From JBFONV01 sp040779335 (GTDB lineage Bacteria; Pseudomonadota; Gammaproteobacteria; Enterobacterales; Alteromonadaceae), in the NCBI GenBank assembly GCA_040779335.1, contig JBFONV010000001.1:558001-622000 (forward strand): a stretch of 64,000 nucleotides of DNA, in the 5' to 3' direction. Within the stretch, counting starts at the first letter, position 1. Every line of letters begins with the position of its first letter. Under the pieces are notes generated by a model. The model was not told where the DNA came from. It saw nothing but the letters and a program-made list of their open reading frames with translations, and did no database searches. Below, piece by piece: positions 1-8,554 of this stretch. Position numbers and translations under genes: made by a program.

Positions 1-219
1 AATTTCTCCATCGTCGCTGATGGTCGTGCTTTGTCCGTCACGCAATAACACCGCCAAACTACCAGAATTTGAATTGCGAACAAAAGCCAAATCATAGCCG
101 TATTTAGATAGGTTACTTGCAGAGAACTTTTGCGCAAGAGACAACTTATCCCACCAAACTTGTTGTTCAGTTGAAAGTTCTCGCCTTTCTATTAATGGAT
201 CTCTGTCATTTATTGCCAT
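1..219 (-). CDS. hypothetical protein, N-terminal part only
   Basis: A reading frame of 73 codons runs off the left edge; only its N-terminus is here. The ATG at 219-217 is preceded by a good ribosome-binding site (AAGGT, about five bases upstream). The protein begins MAINDRDPLIERRELS, is rich in charged residues, and has no signal peptide or membrane segment in the visible part. I do not recognise the family. It diverges from the crotonase gene at 466, so the 246 bases between them should hold both promoters. Confidence 0.6.
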   Translation of the reverse strand, partial: MAINDRDPLIERRELSTEQQVWWDKLSLAQKFSASNLSKYGYDLAFVRNSNSGSLAVLLRDGQSTTISDDGEI

Positions 220-465
220 TAGCTACCTTACTCCGTCAAGCCAAAAAACTGTCGTTATCATTCATTAAAGCATATTCTATTCCGAAAAAATAAACATTAA
301 ATTATTCAATGGGCTAGATAAAATCAATTCGATTTTTAACAAGCATGTTTTATTTTTCGTAAAAAATACTGACATTTAATGAGTACATTTCACACAAAAT
401 TTTGGTTAATTTTTATTCCTATAATTGTGATAATATGCCTCAAAATAATATAAAGAGTCAACTAA

Positions 466-1266
466 ATGAATAACTTGCCATCATTAATTGATAGTTTATT
501 GACCGTAGAAGATAATATTGCCACTTTAACGTTTAATCGCCATGATGTCAGAAATGCACTTACGGGCACTGCCATCGCGGACGATATCGTAAAAACGGTG
601 GATTGGATTAACCAAGCTAATGATATTGCAGTACTTATCATTACCGGCAACGGATCCGCTTTTTCGTCTGGCGGTAATATAAAAGACATGGCTGAGCGTC
701 AAGGTGACTTTGCTGGAGATGTTCAAGAGTTAGAGCATCGTTACCGCCAGGGGATTCAGCGTATTCCGCTAGCGTTGTACAAAATAGAAGTGCCCGTGAT
801 TGCTGCCATCAATGGTCCGGCGATAGGTGCGGGGTTTGATGTTGCCAATATGTGTGACCTTAGAATTGCATCTTCATCTGCTAAGTTTGGTGAAACCTTT
901 TTAAATTTAGGCATCATTCCTGGTGATGGCGGAGCTTGGTTTATGCAGCGTATCATTGGTTATCAAAAGGCTGCAGAACTTACATTTACTGGGCGTGTAA
1001 TTGACGCGAATGAAGCGAAAGCCCTCGGGATTGTCTTGGATGTGACCGAGCCTAGTAACTTAATGACGCGCGTTGGACAGTTGGCGGGTCAAATTGCCGA
1101 GAAACCTGTCGCTGCGACGCGTCTCACAAAACGTTTAATGAAAATGGCTCAACGTACCCAGTTACCCGATTTTCTTGATATTTGTGCAGTATTTCAGGGC
1201 ATGTGTCATAACAACCCAGAACATTTAGATGCAGTAAATGCCATGTTAGAGAAGTTAGCAAAGTAA
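466..1266 (+). CDS. enoyl-CoA hydratase/isomerase (crotonase) family protein
   Basis: This 266-residue protein has the crotonase fold, whose members hydrate, isomerise or hydrolyse acyl-CoA thioesters in the cytoplasm. The first oxyanion-hole loop is FSSGGNIKDM (residues 66-75) and the second is NGPAIGAGFD (116-125), followed by CDLRIAS and GIIPGDGG (149-156). The length is normal for the family. The two glutamates used by true enoyl-CoA hydratases are not conserved: the first position is Asp125 and the second is Phe145 in GETFLNLG, so simple hydratase activity is doubtful and an isomerase or hydrolase role is possible. The gene is monocistronic: the convergent GST gene ends 18 bases beyond its stop. 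Family assignment is secure; the substrate cannot be told. Confidence 0.9.
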   Translation: MNNLPSLIDSLLTVEDNIATLTFNRHDVRNALTGTAIADDIVKTVDWINQANDIAVLIITGNGSAFSSGGNIKDMAERQGDFAGDVQELEHRYRQGIQRIPLALYKIEVPVIAAINGPAIGAGFDVANMCDLRIASSSAKFGETFLNLGIIPGDGGAWFMQRIIGYQKAAELTFTGRVIDANEAKALGIVLDVTEPSNLMTRVGQLAGQIAEKPVAATRLTKRLMKMAQRTQLPDFLDICAVFQGMCHNNPEHLDAVNAMLEKLAK

Positions 1267-1284
1267 TCACTTTAGTGCAGATAC

Positions 1285-1914
1285 TTAAAAGATAGGGGCT
1301 AAATCTTGTTGACGAGTAAGGGCTGATTGAAATGCGTCTCTGTGTTTCAGCCTTTCTAGGTAAGCTTTAGTATTTGGGCCAAAGTGAGAGTCTATTGCAG
1401 TAAGTTGCGCTAAATACAATGCATAGCCGACACAAATGTCAGCCAAAGTAAATTTATTTGCACAGAGGTATTCATTGTTATCAAGCTGTGATTCAACCGA
1501 GCGTAAACGGGAAGTAAGCCATTTTCTATAATCTTGCGCAACTTGTGGCTGGCGACGCTCTTCAGGTTCGTATCTTTCATAGCGTAAAATAAGCGCTTGA
1601 GGAAATGTAAACGTTGTATCACTGCGATATAACCAATTTAGATATTCTCCATATTCAGCATCCTTTGGGGAGACAATGAGGTGACTAGCTTGATATTTTT
1701 CCGCGAGGTATTGGCAGATCGCTACTGATTCGGTCATGACGAGATTGTTATCAATAAATGTCGGCACTGTGCCTAATGGATTTATGTCTAGATATCCAGC
1801 CACTTTTACTCTGGGAGGAAATGGGAGATTAACTAATTCGTACGCTATGGCCATTTCTTCCATAGCCCATAGTGGACGAAAAGAACGAGCATCTCGGCAA
1901 TGATAAAGTTTCAT
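1285..1914 (-). CDS. glutathione S-transferase family protein
   Basis: This 209-residue cytosolic protein has the two-domain GST layout. The N-terminal thioredoxin-like domain (about residues 1-80) carries Ser11 in CRDARSFRPLW as the likely thiol-activating residue, the cis-proline turn NPLGTVPTFID, and the glutathione-gamma-glutamyl motif TESVAICQYL. The C-terminal helical domain shows the conserved N-capping box FTLADICVGYAL. Such enzymes conjugate or reduce electrophiles with glutathione; the exact class is unclear, but the SFRPLWAMEE start is typical of bacterial GSTs of uncertain substrate. A strong hairpin terminator separates it from the yebC-family gene upstream, so it probably has its own promoter in the 150-base gap. 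Confidence 0.9.
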   Translation of the reverse strand: MKLYHCRDARSFRPLWAMEEMAIAYELVNLPFPPRVKVAGYLDINPLGTVPTFIDNNLVMTESVAICQYLAEKYQASHLIVSPKDAEYGEYLNWLYRSDTTFTFPQALILRYERYEPEERRQPQVAQDYRKWLTSRLRSVESQLDNNEYLCANKFTLADICVGYALYLAQLTAIDSHFGPNTKAYLERLKHRDAFQSALTRQQDLAPIF

Positions 1915-1987
1915 TTTACAACCCCTAGGTGCTTACATAGATAATTTGTACACACTTGAATCAGTGTTATTAAATGGCTTGTGCAAA

Positions 1988-2034
1988 TAAAAAAGCCTAT
2001 TAGCGATATGTTATCACCAATAAGCTTTTTTATT
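1988..2034 (-). terminator. rho-independent terminator after the YebC-family gene
   Basis: An inverted repeat pairs AAAAAAGCCTATT with AATAAGCTTTTTT (one G-U pair) around a loop of about 18 bases. Both sides end in A/T runs, so it could stop transcription in either direction. It lies 35 bases past the stop of the YebC-family gene and ahead of the GST gene on the same strand. Confidence 0.75.
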
Positions 2035-2068
2035 ATTTTTTGCATTAACCATTATGGTTGTTGCTATT

Positions 2069-2794
2069 TTATTCTTTGATTTCAGCATTATGATAAACGT
2101 TTTGTACGTCTTCACAATCTTCCAACATATTAATAAATTTCTCAAAATTAGCTAAATCATCTTCACCAGTGATCTCAACGTATGTCTGCGGTACCCATGT
2201 GATTTCTTCTACTTCTAAATCATATTCAGGCATGCTGTTAGCGAATTCAGTTTTTATTTTAAAGAATTCGGTATGAGGTGCATACACCGTGATAATGCCA
2301 TCTTCCAATTCAACATCAGTGACATCGATGTCAGCCATCATTAAATTTTCTAATACTGCTTCATCATCTTCACCTTTAAAGGCAAAAAGCGCTTGATGAT
2401 CAAACATATGTGAAACTGTGCCTGATGAGCCAATTTTGGAATAGGTTTTGGTAAAGCACTGACGAACATCTTTAATCGTGCGGTTGCCATTGTCCGTTAA
2501 GCAGTCGATTATCACCATGCAGTTTCCAGGTCCAAAACCTTCATAGCGTGCTTCTACGTAATCTTCACCGCCAGTTCCTTTTGCTTTTTCTATTGCTTTT
2601 TCAATAACATGACTTGGTACTTGATCTTTTTTCGCTTTTTCAATCGTACGACGTAGTGATAAGTTGCCGTCAGGATCAACGCCACCATTTTTTGCTAAAA
2701 CGTAAATTTCTTTACCATATTTTGAATAAACTTTAGTCTTTTGACCCGCCGTTTTGGCCATAGACAATTTTCTGTTTTGGTAAGCTCTTCCCAT
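2069..2794 (-). CDS. yebC: YebC/PmpR family protein (YeeN-like branch)
   Basis: This 241-residue protein is a full-length member of the YebC/TACO1 family. Diagnostic stretches are MGRAYQNRK at the start, KIYSKYG-like KVYSKYGKEIYVLAK (21-35), the central EARYEGFGPGNCMVIIDCLTDN region, NRTIKDVR, the GSVSHMF-like GTVSHMFD segment and the acidic C-terminus EDCEDVQNVYHNAE. Family members were long annotated as transcriptional regulators; recent work on YebC/YeeN proteins points instead to a translation factor that relieves ribosome stalling at polyproline stretches. The start MGRAYQNRK rather than MAGHSKWAN resembles E. coli YeeN, so this may be a paralogue of the canonical yebC that sits by ruvC, which is not present here. 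The next gene upstream is 120 bases away. Confidence 0.93.
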   Translation of the reverse strand: MGRAYQNRKLSMAKTAGQKTKVYSKYGKEIYVLAKNGGVDPDGNLSLRRTIEKAKKDQVPSHVIEKAIEKAKGTGGEDYVEARYEGFGPGNCMVIIDCLTDNGNRTIKDVRQCFTKTYSKIGSSGTVSHMFDHQALFAFKGEDDEAVLENLMMADIDVTDVELEDGIITVYAPHTEFFKIKTEFANSMPEYDLEVEEITWVPQTYVEITGEDDLANFEKFINMLEDCEDVQNVYHNAEIKE

Positions 2795-2914
2795 CTTGAA
2801 TACTTCTCGTGTGTTCTAAAAAATAATCTTAATTGGATTCTACCAGCCTCAGCAGGGTATTGACTAGGGGGCAAAGGAAAGTTGGCTTAGATAATAGCGA
2901 TAAAATTAAATATT

Positions 2915-3811
2915 TTATTGTTTTTGCAGAGATGATGCTATTTTCCGAGTTTGATCTAATTGAAAAACAATGTCGACTTCTTTCGGCAAAACGGCAAGTC
3001 CGTGTTCAGTGAGACGCTGAAAATACTCGATGAAATGAGCAATTTCTTGGTCTGTCATTATATTGTTTTTTGCACTATTTGTAGTTGATTTTCTTAATTT
3101 ATGCTCTTGTTCAAGTCGCCAGCGATATACACAATTAAATGATGGAGCTTGCAACATTATCCAATAATGCATGTATTGATAAAGTGGTAGGTAATCACGT
3201 TTAAGGGCGGCATTAACGTATTCTCGCCAAATCGATTGTGGATCAAACTGACACTCCAATTCATTAATCGGTTGTTGCAATTTTCCTAAATCTTGAGGTG
3301 GTATGCCCCAGCACCAGCCTTCGAGGATCACTATATCCATTGGCGAGGTGAGTACTGGCCATTCACTTTTAGCTAACGGGTTGTCAGTTGCCTTATCAAA
3401 ACGAGGGATGGCAATATTTGAGTGTTTAGTGGCCAGTGCTGCTAAGGTTTCTTGTAATTGTTCAGTGTCATGTGTACCAGGGACTCCGCGAGTTTTCAAA
3501 AGCGGATGCACGGCATGTGCAAGTTGCTGACGTTTTGCTGAACTTAAATAAAAATCATCAAGCGACAGAGTTATAGCCTGATATTGATGATCAGTACTTA
3601 AACGGGTAACCAGATAATCTGCTAATGTTGATTTTCCTGAGCCTTGACAACCATTGATGCCAATAAATACTACGCTTTGGGGCTGGGCTTTTTTTAAGGT
3701 GTGTATCTGATTGACTAGTTGAGTAAAATGGAGATCTGCTGTTTGTATATATTCTTTAGATAATTGATGTTTAAGAATAAAGTCGGTTAACTGTTCATCA
3801 ATTATGGACAT
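2915..3811 (-). CDS. D-glycerate 3-kinase-like P-loop kinase
   Basis: This 298-residue cytoplasmic protein belongs to the glycerate kinase/uridine kinase-like P-loop group (plant GLYK, yeast Tda10). The Walker A motif is GCQGSGKS (54-61), followed by LSLDDFYLS (about 84-92), the substrate-loop-like HPLLKTRGVPGTHD (about 102-115), and ILEGWCWG as the Walker B-like strand. In the family D-glycerate is phosphorylated to 3-phosphoglycerate with ATP. No glycolate or glyoxylate genes lie nearby to confirm this, so the substrate is an inference. Length matches the bacterial relatives. It is probably monocistronic, with AT-rich spacers on both sides. Confidence 0.8.
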   Translation of the reverse strand: MSIIDEQLTDFILKHQLSKEYIQTADLHFTQLVNQIHTLKKAQPQSVVFIGINGCQGSGKSTLADYLVTRLSTDHQYQAITLSLDDFYLSSAKRQQLAHAVHPLLKTRGVPGTHDTEQLQETLAALATKHSNIAIPRFDKATDNPLAKSEWPVLTSPMDIVILEGWCWGIPPQDLGKLQQPINELECQFDPQSIWREYVNAALKRDYLPLYQYMHYWIMLQAPSFNCVYRWRLEQEHKLRKSTTNSAKNNIMTDQEIAHFIEYFQRLTEHGLAVLPKEVDIVFQLDQTRKIASSLQKQ

Positions 3812-4227
3812 AATCTATGCTTCACAATTTTTATATAAAAGGGGATGTGATCCACGTAACTTTATCATTGGTTAGTTATGCTTGCCAACTGATAGAATAT
3901 CGCTCTCACATCGCCCTAATGGTTTATTATTGGTTTCATTTAATAATCTCACTGTCGATTTAGCTGATGAGTATTATTGTAGCTTTTAGTATCAACATCC
4001 CATTGGCTGATGGCAACGCTTTTTAATAGATAGTAGTAATCAACTATCCCCTTTAATTTTTTCTCAATAAAATTTAGCATGACATTTCCTATTTATACCT
4101 TGATTTTTAAAGGATAAACCGTATTGATATGTTGCAGTTTATCGGTTTTTTATTTGTTTTTATCTGATGAAAACAAACATTTTTCTCTCCTATTTAATAC
4201 TAAGTTAGCATTTACTCGCGTTTTTTA
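3812..4227. other. intergenic region, no gene seen
   Basis: These 416 bases hold no convincing reading frame. A 7-bp inverted repeat (GATAAAC at 4113-4119, GTTTATC at 4137-4143), with AAACCG/CGGTTT pairing also possible on the minus strand, lies about 85 bases past the end of the next minus-strand gene and may be its terminator. The promoter of nothing obvious lies in the rest, since the flanking genes both read leftward. Confidence 0.4.
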
Positions 4228-4770
4228 TTATTCACTTTCGTAGAATGGTTTATTTGCGTCATCTGCTTTAGTTAATAAAGTTTTGGTTTGTATATGTGCT
4301 AAGTTGTCACTGACGATTTTGTTCTCGTGAATAGCAATAGCTTTGGTTAAGTCATCGATAGCAGCGCTGTCTTGATTCGCAAAATAGCGAGAAACTGCTC
4401 TGTTACTGTAGCTGATCGATGCAAGGTACTGTGCATGTTCACCTTTATTTTTCATGCGTGAAATTAACTTTATTGCCTTACTGCAGGCTTTATCTGATTG
4501 CTCATATTGGTTAATTTTGAGATAAGCAACACATTCACCCATTGAACGATCGTATGAAGATAATTTATCGCTTGTTGATGAGGCTAAAGTGCTTAACGCT
4601 TGACGATAGTTACCTGAGGATATTTCGTCGCTGCCTATAGCATCTTCAATAATTGCTAGTTTAAAACCACCCATTGCTTCAGTGTCGTTAGCAGCACTGG
4701 CATTAAATGCGCTACCAAGTAACAAAGATGAGAGTAATAATTTTCTTGGCATTGTTGTTAGCTTTTTCAT
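4228..4770 (-). CDS. exported TPR-like protein of unknown function
   Basis: This 180-residue protein has a classical signal peptide (KKLTTMPRKLLLSSLLLGSAFNASA, cleavage after about residue 27), so it is periplasmic. The mature part is helical and looks like three or four tetratricopeptide-type repeats: a helix pair around GNYRQALSTLASS, another around NQYEQSDKACSKAIKL, and a third around NQDSAAIDDLTKAIAIHENK, each with the small/aromatic spacing of TPRs. Such proteins act as protein-interaction scaffolds, but no partner is suggested by the neighbours. It appears monocistronic; the LysR gene upstream reads the same way but is more than 130 bases off. Function unknown. Confidence 0.75.
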   Translation of the reverse strand: MKKLTTMPRKLLLSSLLLGSAFNASAANDTEAMGGFKLAIIEDAIGSDEISSGNYRQALSTLASSTSDKLSSYDRSMGECVAYLKINQYEQSDKACSKAIKLISRMKNKGEHAQYLASISYSNRAVSRYFANQDSAAIDDLTKAIAIHENKIVSDNLAHIQTKTLLTKADDANKPFYESE

Positions 4771-4901
4771 CGTTATTTCCTTTACTATTTTCTAAAGTGT
4801 TTCGCAATATTGCGTTGTCATGTGATGACGGGTTAACTTTAGAGAGATATAACGCCATCGACAAACGATAAAAATAAACCTGATGGTTGAAAAAAATTTC
4901 A

Positions 4902-5783
4902 TCATAAATTTTGAAAGGTCTTCTTTACCCAATCACTAAAAATAGAGACTTCACTATTACTGCTAGTCTGTTCGTGTTGGATCAAATAATATCGGTCCTT
5001 GGTCACGAGCTCGTTGGTAAATAATTTGACCAATAGTTCTTCACTGAACCATGCTTTGCTGATGGGTAAGGGGACTAGCGCAATGCCCATCCCTTGTTGG
5101 GCAGCGCGCGCAACGCCAAACATACTGTCAAGTTGGATAATTTGCTTAGGGTCAAAATTTGCAAGATCGACCTGTTCAGCCCATTGGTGCCAAGCCCAAG
5201 GTCTTGCTTGGTGTAATATCAAGGGGACAGACTTTAATGCATCAAAGCCAGTTAATGCCCATTTTTTGTAAATGCGTTTATTACACGCAGCGACGTATCT
5301 AATTGGGAATAAATCATAAGCTAATCCGTCGTTGGGCTTTGAGCTCGCTAGGACAATGGATAAGTCTGATGGTTTAGTCGCTTGATTTCGTGTTTTAACT
5401 GTTTCTAACTGTAAGTTGATGTTGGGATTTACTTGCGACCACTCGCTTAATTTAGGGACAAACAACTCGCTGGCAAAAAACTCAGGTAAGGTAATGCTGA
5501 TCACCTTGTTTTGTTTGTTATTGGTAAATTCGCCGATGGTTTGCTCTAAATTGTCGATAATGGGCTGTACGGCATGGAAAAACTGTTTTCCTTCATTGGT
5601 TAATTCTATGGCTCGGGTTTGTCTCATAAATAAGGCAAAACCAAGTTGTTCTTCTAATTGTTTGATTTGATGACTAACGGCCGACGGTGTGAGAAAAAGT
5701 TGTGATGCAGCATGCTTAAAACTTAGACATTTAGCCGCTATACAGAAAGATCTTAGCCCACGAATGGGGGTTTGAATTGGCAT
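4902..5783 (-). CDS. LysR-family transcriptional regulator
   Basis: I choose the ATG at 5783 (MPIQTPIRGLRSFCIAAK): it puts the helix-turn-helix at the usual distance from the start and has GGAAA upstream. An upstream in-frame ATG at 5834 would add 17 Cys-rich residues that do not fit the family. The protein (293 residues) has the N-terminal winged helix-turn-helix (LRSFCIAAKCLSFKHAA to QLEEQLGFALF, about residues 9-50) and a LysR substrate-binding domain after it. The sequence is closest in style to GcvA/AmpR-type regulators. No divergent target gene adjoins it: the 356 bases upstream lead to the terminator of a leftward operon. The effector is unknown. Confidence 0.88.
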   Translation of the reverse strand: MPIQTPIRGLRSFCIAAKCLSFKHAASQLFLTPSAVSHQIKQLEEQLGFALFMRQTRAIELTNEGKQFFHAVQPIIDNLEQTIGEFTNNKQNKVISITLPEFFASELFVPKLSEWSQVNPNINLQLETVKTRNQATKPSDLSIVLASSKPNDGLAYDLFPIRYVAACNKRIYKKWALTGFDALKSVPLILHQARPWAWHQWAEQVDLANFDPKQIIQLDSMFGVARAAQQGMGIALVPLPISKAWFSEELLVKLFTNELVTKDRYYLIQHEQTSSNSEVSIFSDWVKKTFQNL

Positions 5784-6139
5784 ATTTTTTCCGCGTGAAT
5801 ATAGAGTATTGCAAGCACAACTTGAGCAAGTCATACGCCAACATTTAACTGTTTGTTATATAAGACGTTATTTTTTGTTTATGCAAGTTAGCTATAAGAT
5901 ATGCTGTGCTATGGTGAATGGGGTGCACTATTTTGGCGCATAAAAAAAGGGCATCATAAAGATGCCCTAAATATTACAATTAACAAAGTATTAAAGTTTA
6001 GAAATCGGGGGATTTCGAAAACAAATTTACTATATCGATACTATTAGCTTTGAACAAACGAGAAGAAATCATCTGACAGGTGAATAATATTTGTCTGTTG
6101 CAATAAAACACAATTCTCAAGGCTAACTGCTGATATTTT
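5784..6139. other. intergenic region with promoter of the LysR gene and a terminator
   Basis: These 356 bases contain the LysR upstream region and the terminator at 5942-5968 for the operon that ends at 6140. I see no other gene or repeat in it. Confidence 0.5.
5942..5968 (-). terminator. rho-independent terminator of the peroxiredoxin/zinc-ribbon operon
   Basis: A perfect 8-bp stem AGGGCATC/GATGCCCT with a five-base loop is followed on the minus strand by a run of seven T. It lies about 170 bases past the stop of the zinc-ribbon gene. Confidence 0.85.
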
Positions 6140-6391
6140 TTATTTATTCCACACTTTTCCGCCAATCAATTTAAATGCAGGACTGCCTCTAACGAGGGTA
6201 TCGCGGGCAAATACAGTGTCACAGTGCGGGCATGTGCCATTGACCAAAGTATGATCTTGACTTATACGCTCCTTAAAACATTTCACTAATGCACCTTTAC
6301 CCGCTTTTCGATATTTAAATAATAACTTATTGCATTTTTTGCAAAAAATATCGGTTGTTTTTACCGGTCCTTTTTTATTGGGTTTGGCCAC
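6140..6391 (-). CDS. small zinc-ribbon protein
   Basis: This 83-residue protein carries two cysteine pairs, CKKC (17-20) and CPHC (54-57), plus a lone Cys38, the pattern of a zinc ribbon. The rest is basic (start MAKPNKKGPVK), which suits nucleic-acid or protein binding. Its start codon lies 17 bases inside the 3' end of the upstream peroxiredoxin gene, so the two are probably translationally coupled and co-expressed, which would suggest a shared response such as peroxide stress. I know similar small zinc-ribbon proteins as uncharacterised. The operon ends at the terminator near 5950. Confidence 0.7.
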   Translation of the reverse strand: MAKPNKKGPVKTTDIFCKKCNKLLFKYRKAGKGALVKCFKERISQDHTLVNGTCPHCDTVFARDTLVRGSPAFKLIGGKVWNK

Positions 6392-6935
6392 TGATACTGG
6401 GTTCTATTGATAATGATTTTAAATGCTGAGCGATGTCTTCAGCGGCGGTATTGGGGGTTATATCATCATCGATTTTCAATATTCGTCCATCTTTACCAAT
6501 ATAAAAAGTGACACGGCTGGCGACACCAAAAACATTCAACACGTCATAGGCTTTTGCGGTTTCTTTAGTTGGATCGCTGAGCATAGGGAAATCTGCGTTT
6601 GTTTTCTTGGCAAAATCACGGTTGTCATCAATAGGGTCGACACTTGCCATAACATAGCTGGCATTAAATGCTCTGATCAGGTGACCTTGTTGTACTAAAG
6701 AACGACATTCTAACGTGCATCCTCTGGTGTTAGCCATCGGGTACCAAGCCATGACCACAGCTTGTTTACCTTTATAGTCACTGAGTTGGTAATAGTCACC
6801 GGTGGTTGCTTGCAATTTAAAATTAGGGGCCATATCACCGACTTTTAAGTCAGTAGCGTTCGCCCGTGAAAGTAAAAGTAGTAGTAAGGTTGTCACTAAA
6901 TACAGGTATTTGCTGTTCAATATCAATTTTATCAT
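6375..6935 (-). CDS. exported peroxiredoxin (AhpC/TSA, BCP-like)
   Basis: This 186-residue protein begins with a hydrophobic signal sequence (residues about 8-27, cleavage near RANAT), so it acts in the periplasm or on the membrane. The thioredoxin-fold part has the peroxiredoxin active site YPMANTRGCTLEC: the peroxidatic Cys is Cys73 and a second Cys at 77 may be the resolving one, close to the BCP/PrxQ arrangement but with one residue fewer between the two cysteines. Peroxiredoxins reduce hydrogen peroxide and organic hydroperoxides using thiol reductants. It overlaps the downstream zinc-ribbon gene by 17 bases. The signal peptide distinguishes it from cytosolic BCP. Confidence 0.87.
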   Translation of the reverse strand: MIKLILNSKYLYLVTTLLLLLLSRANATDLKVGDMAPNFKLQATTGDYYQLSDYKGKQAVVMAWYPMANTRGCTLECRSLVQQGHLIRAFNASYVMASVDPIDDNRDFAKKTNADFPMLSDPTKETAKAYDVLNVFGVASRVTFYIGKDGRILKIDDDITPNTAAEDIAQHLKSLSIEPSISGQTQ

Positions 6936-7216
6936 TTAAGACATTTCCAATTAGGTCATCAAAATTAACTTAATTTACCATAAATACAGGTAAATTTTCT
7001 TTGAATTACCAATACGATACTAATAGTCAATAAGATCATCTAATGACCTTTTTACTGCACCATTTTAGTAACCATGCTTAAAGAAAATGACCCATAAGGA
7101 TGCAATAGACATTAGCATTATATAAAACCCAACTAACCCTATTGAAAAATATAGCTATTTTTAGTGGTGTGTATTTTGCTTTCATTATTGTTAGATACAA
7201 TGTTTGAGTATAAATA

Positions 7217-8554
7217 ATGAAGAATGTTGAAGTAAATTTTGATGGTTTAGTGGGGCCAACTCATAATTATGCCGGCCTTTCAGAGGGGAACGTTGCTTCC
7301 TTATCCAATGCTAATATCAGTTCAAATCCTAAACAGGCAGCATTGCAAGGGCTGAAAAAAATGAAAGCCTTGCATGATATGGGGTTAACACAAGGTGTGT
7401 TTGCACCACAAGAAAGGCCTGATATATACACTTTAAAGAGATTAGGTTTTCAAGGTTCTGACGCCCAAGTATTAGCAGCCGCTTATAAGGCATCGCCAAC
7501 ATTATTAGCCGCGTGTTGCTCCGCCTCGACAATGTGGACGGCCAATGCTGCAACGGTATCTCCGTCAGCTGATACGCTTGATCAAAAAGTCCATTTCACG
7601 GCGGCTAATCTGGCGAATAAATTTCATCGTTCATTGGAGCCAGAGACGACCAGTAACATTCTCAGAGCGATGTTTGCTGATGAGCATTATTTTCAGCATC
7701 ACCAGCACTTAAATGATAATGAGCATTTTGGCGATGAAGGGGCAGCTAACCATACTCGCTTATGCAATGATTATGGGAAATCTGGACTAGAAATATTTAC
7801 TTATGGCCGTTACGCGTTTAACCGTAATAAACCAGCGCCGATTAAATACCCTGCGAGGCAAACTTTTGAAGCCAGTCAAGCCATAGCTAGGTTACATGGT
7901 TTATCTGCTGATAACACGGTTTACGTGCAGCAAAACCCTGATGTGATTGACCAAGGCGTTTTTCATAATGATGTTATTGCTGTCGGTAACCAGAACGTTT
8001 TTCTTTATCATGAGCAAGCATACTTAGATACACAAGCTTTCAAAGATGAAGTAACACGCAAATTTTCTGGTGATGATGTGCATTTAATTGAAGTAGCGAC
8101 CGAGCAAGTATCCATAGAAGACGCCGTTAATACTTATCTATTTAATACACAAATCGTGACTTTGAATGACAATTCGATGGCCATTATTGCGCCTTTACAC
8201 TGTAAAGAAAATGCTCGTGTTCATGATTATTTGCAGTCACTCACCGCAGCAAATAATCCCGTCAATCATGTAGAGTATTTTGATGTTAATGAAAGTATGC
8301 AAAATGGCGGTGGTCCTGCTTGTTTGCGCTTGCGGGTGGCATTAACCGAGCAAGAGTTGGCTGCAGTTAATCCTGCATGTTTGTTGACCAATGCTTTGTA
8401 TGACCAATTAGTTGTATGGGTGAATAAACACTATCGAGATAAACTCGTTACTGAAGATTTAAGAGATCCACAGCTACTTATGGAGTCTCGTTCTGCTTTA
8501 GATGAGCTTTCTCAAATATTGTCACTTGGCTCGGTTTATCGGTTTCAGCGGTAG
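7217..8554 (+). CDS. astB: N-succinylarginine dihydrolase
   Basis: This 445-residue cytoplasmic enzyme is the second step of the arginine succinyltransferase (AST) pathway; it turns N2-succinylarginine into N2-succinylornithine, releasing two ammonia and CO2. The full length and the signatures FDGLVGPTHNYAGLS at the start, HFGDEGAANHTR, FHNDVIAVGN and NGGGPACLRLRV match AstB. The catalytic triad expected from E. coli AstB is present as Glu174, His250 and Cys369. The other ast genes are not in this window, so the pathway is scattered in this genome. The last 77 bases overlap, tail to tail, the 3' end of the binding-protein gene on the other strand. Confidence 0.97.
   Translation: MKNVEVNFDGLVGPTHNYAGLSEGNVASLSNANISSNPKQAALQGLKKMKALHDMGLTQGVFAPQERPDIYTLKRLGFQGSDAQVLAAAYKASPTLLAACCSASTMWTANAATVSPSADTLDQKVHFTAANLANKFHRSLEPETTSNILRAMFADEHYFQHHQHLNDNEHFGDEGAANHTRLCNDYGKSGLEIFTYGRYAFNRNKPAPIKYPARQTFEASQAIARLHGLSADNTVYVQQNPDVIDQGVFHNDVIAVGNQNVFLYHEQAYLDTQAFKDEVTRKFSGDDVHLIEVATEQVSIEDAVNTYLFNTQIVTLNDNSMAIIAPLHCKENARVHDYLQSLTAANNPVNHVEYFDVNESMQNGGGPACLRLRVALTEQELAAVNPACLLTNALYDQLVVWVNKHYRDKLVTEDLRDPQLLMESRSALDELSQILSLGSVYRFQR

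Noticed and set aside
420..434. Promoter for the crotonase gene at TATAAT (420-425)
   Set aside because: No -35 hexamer lies at a proper distance; the only TTGGTT is 12 bases away, so I cannot support it.
466..1266. Calling the crotonase a true enoyl-CoA hydratase of beta-oxidation
   Set aside because: Both catalytic glutamate positions are changed and no fatty-acid oxidation genes adjoin it.
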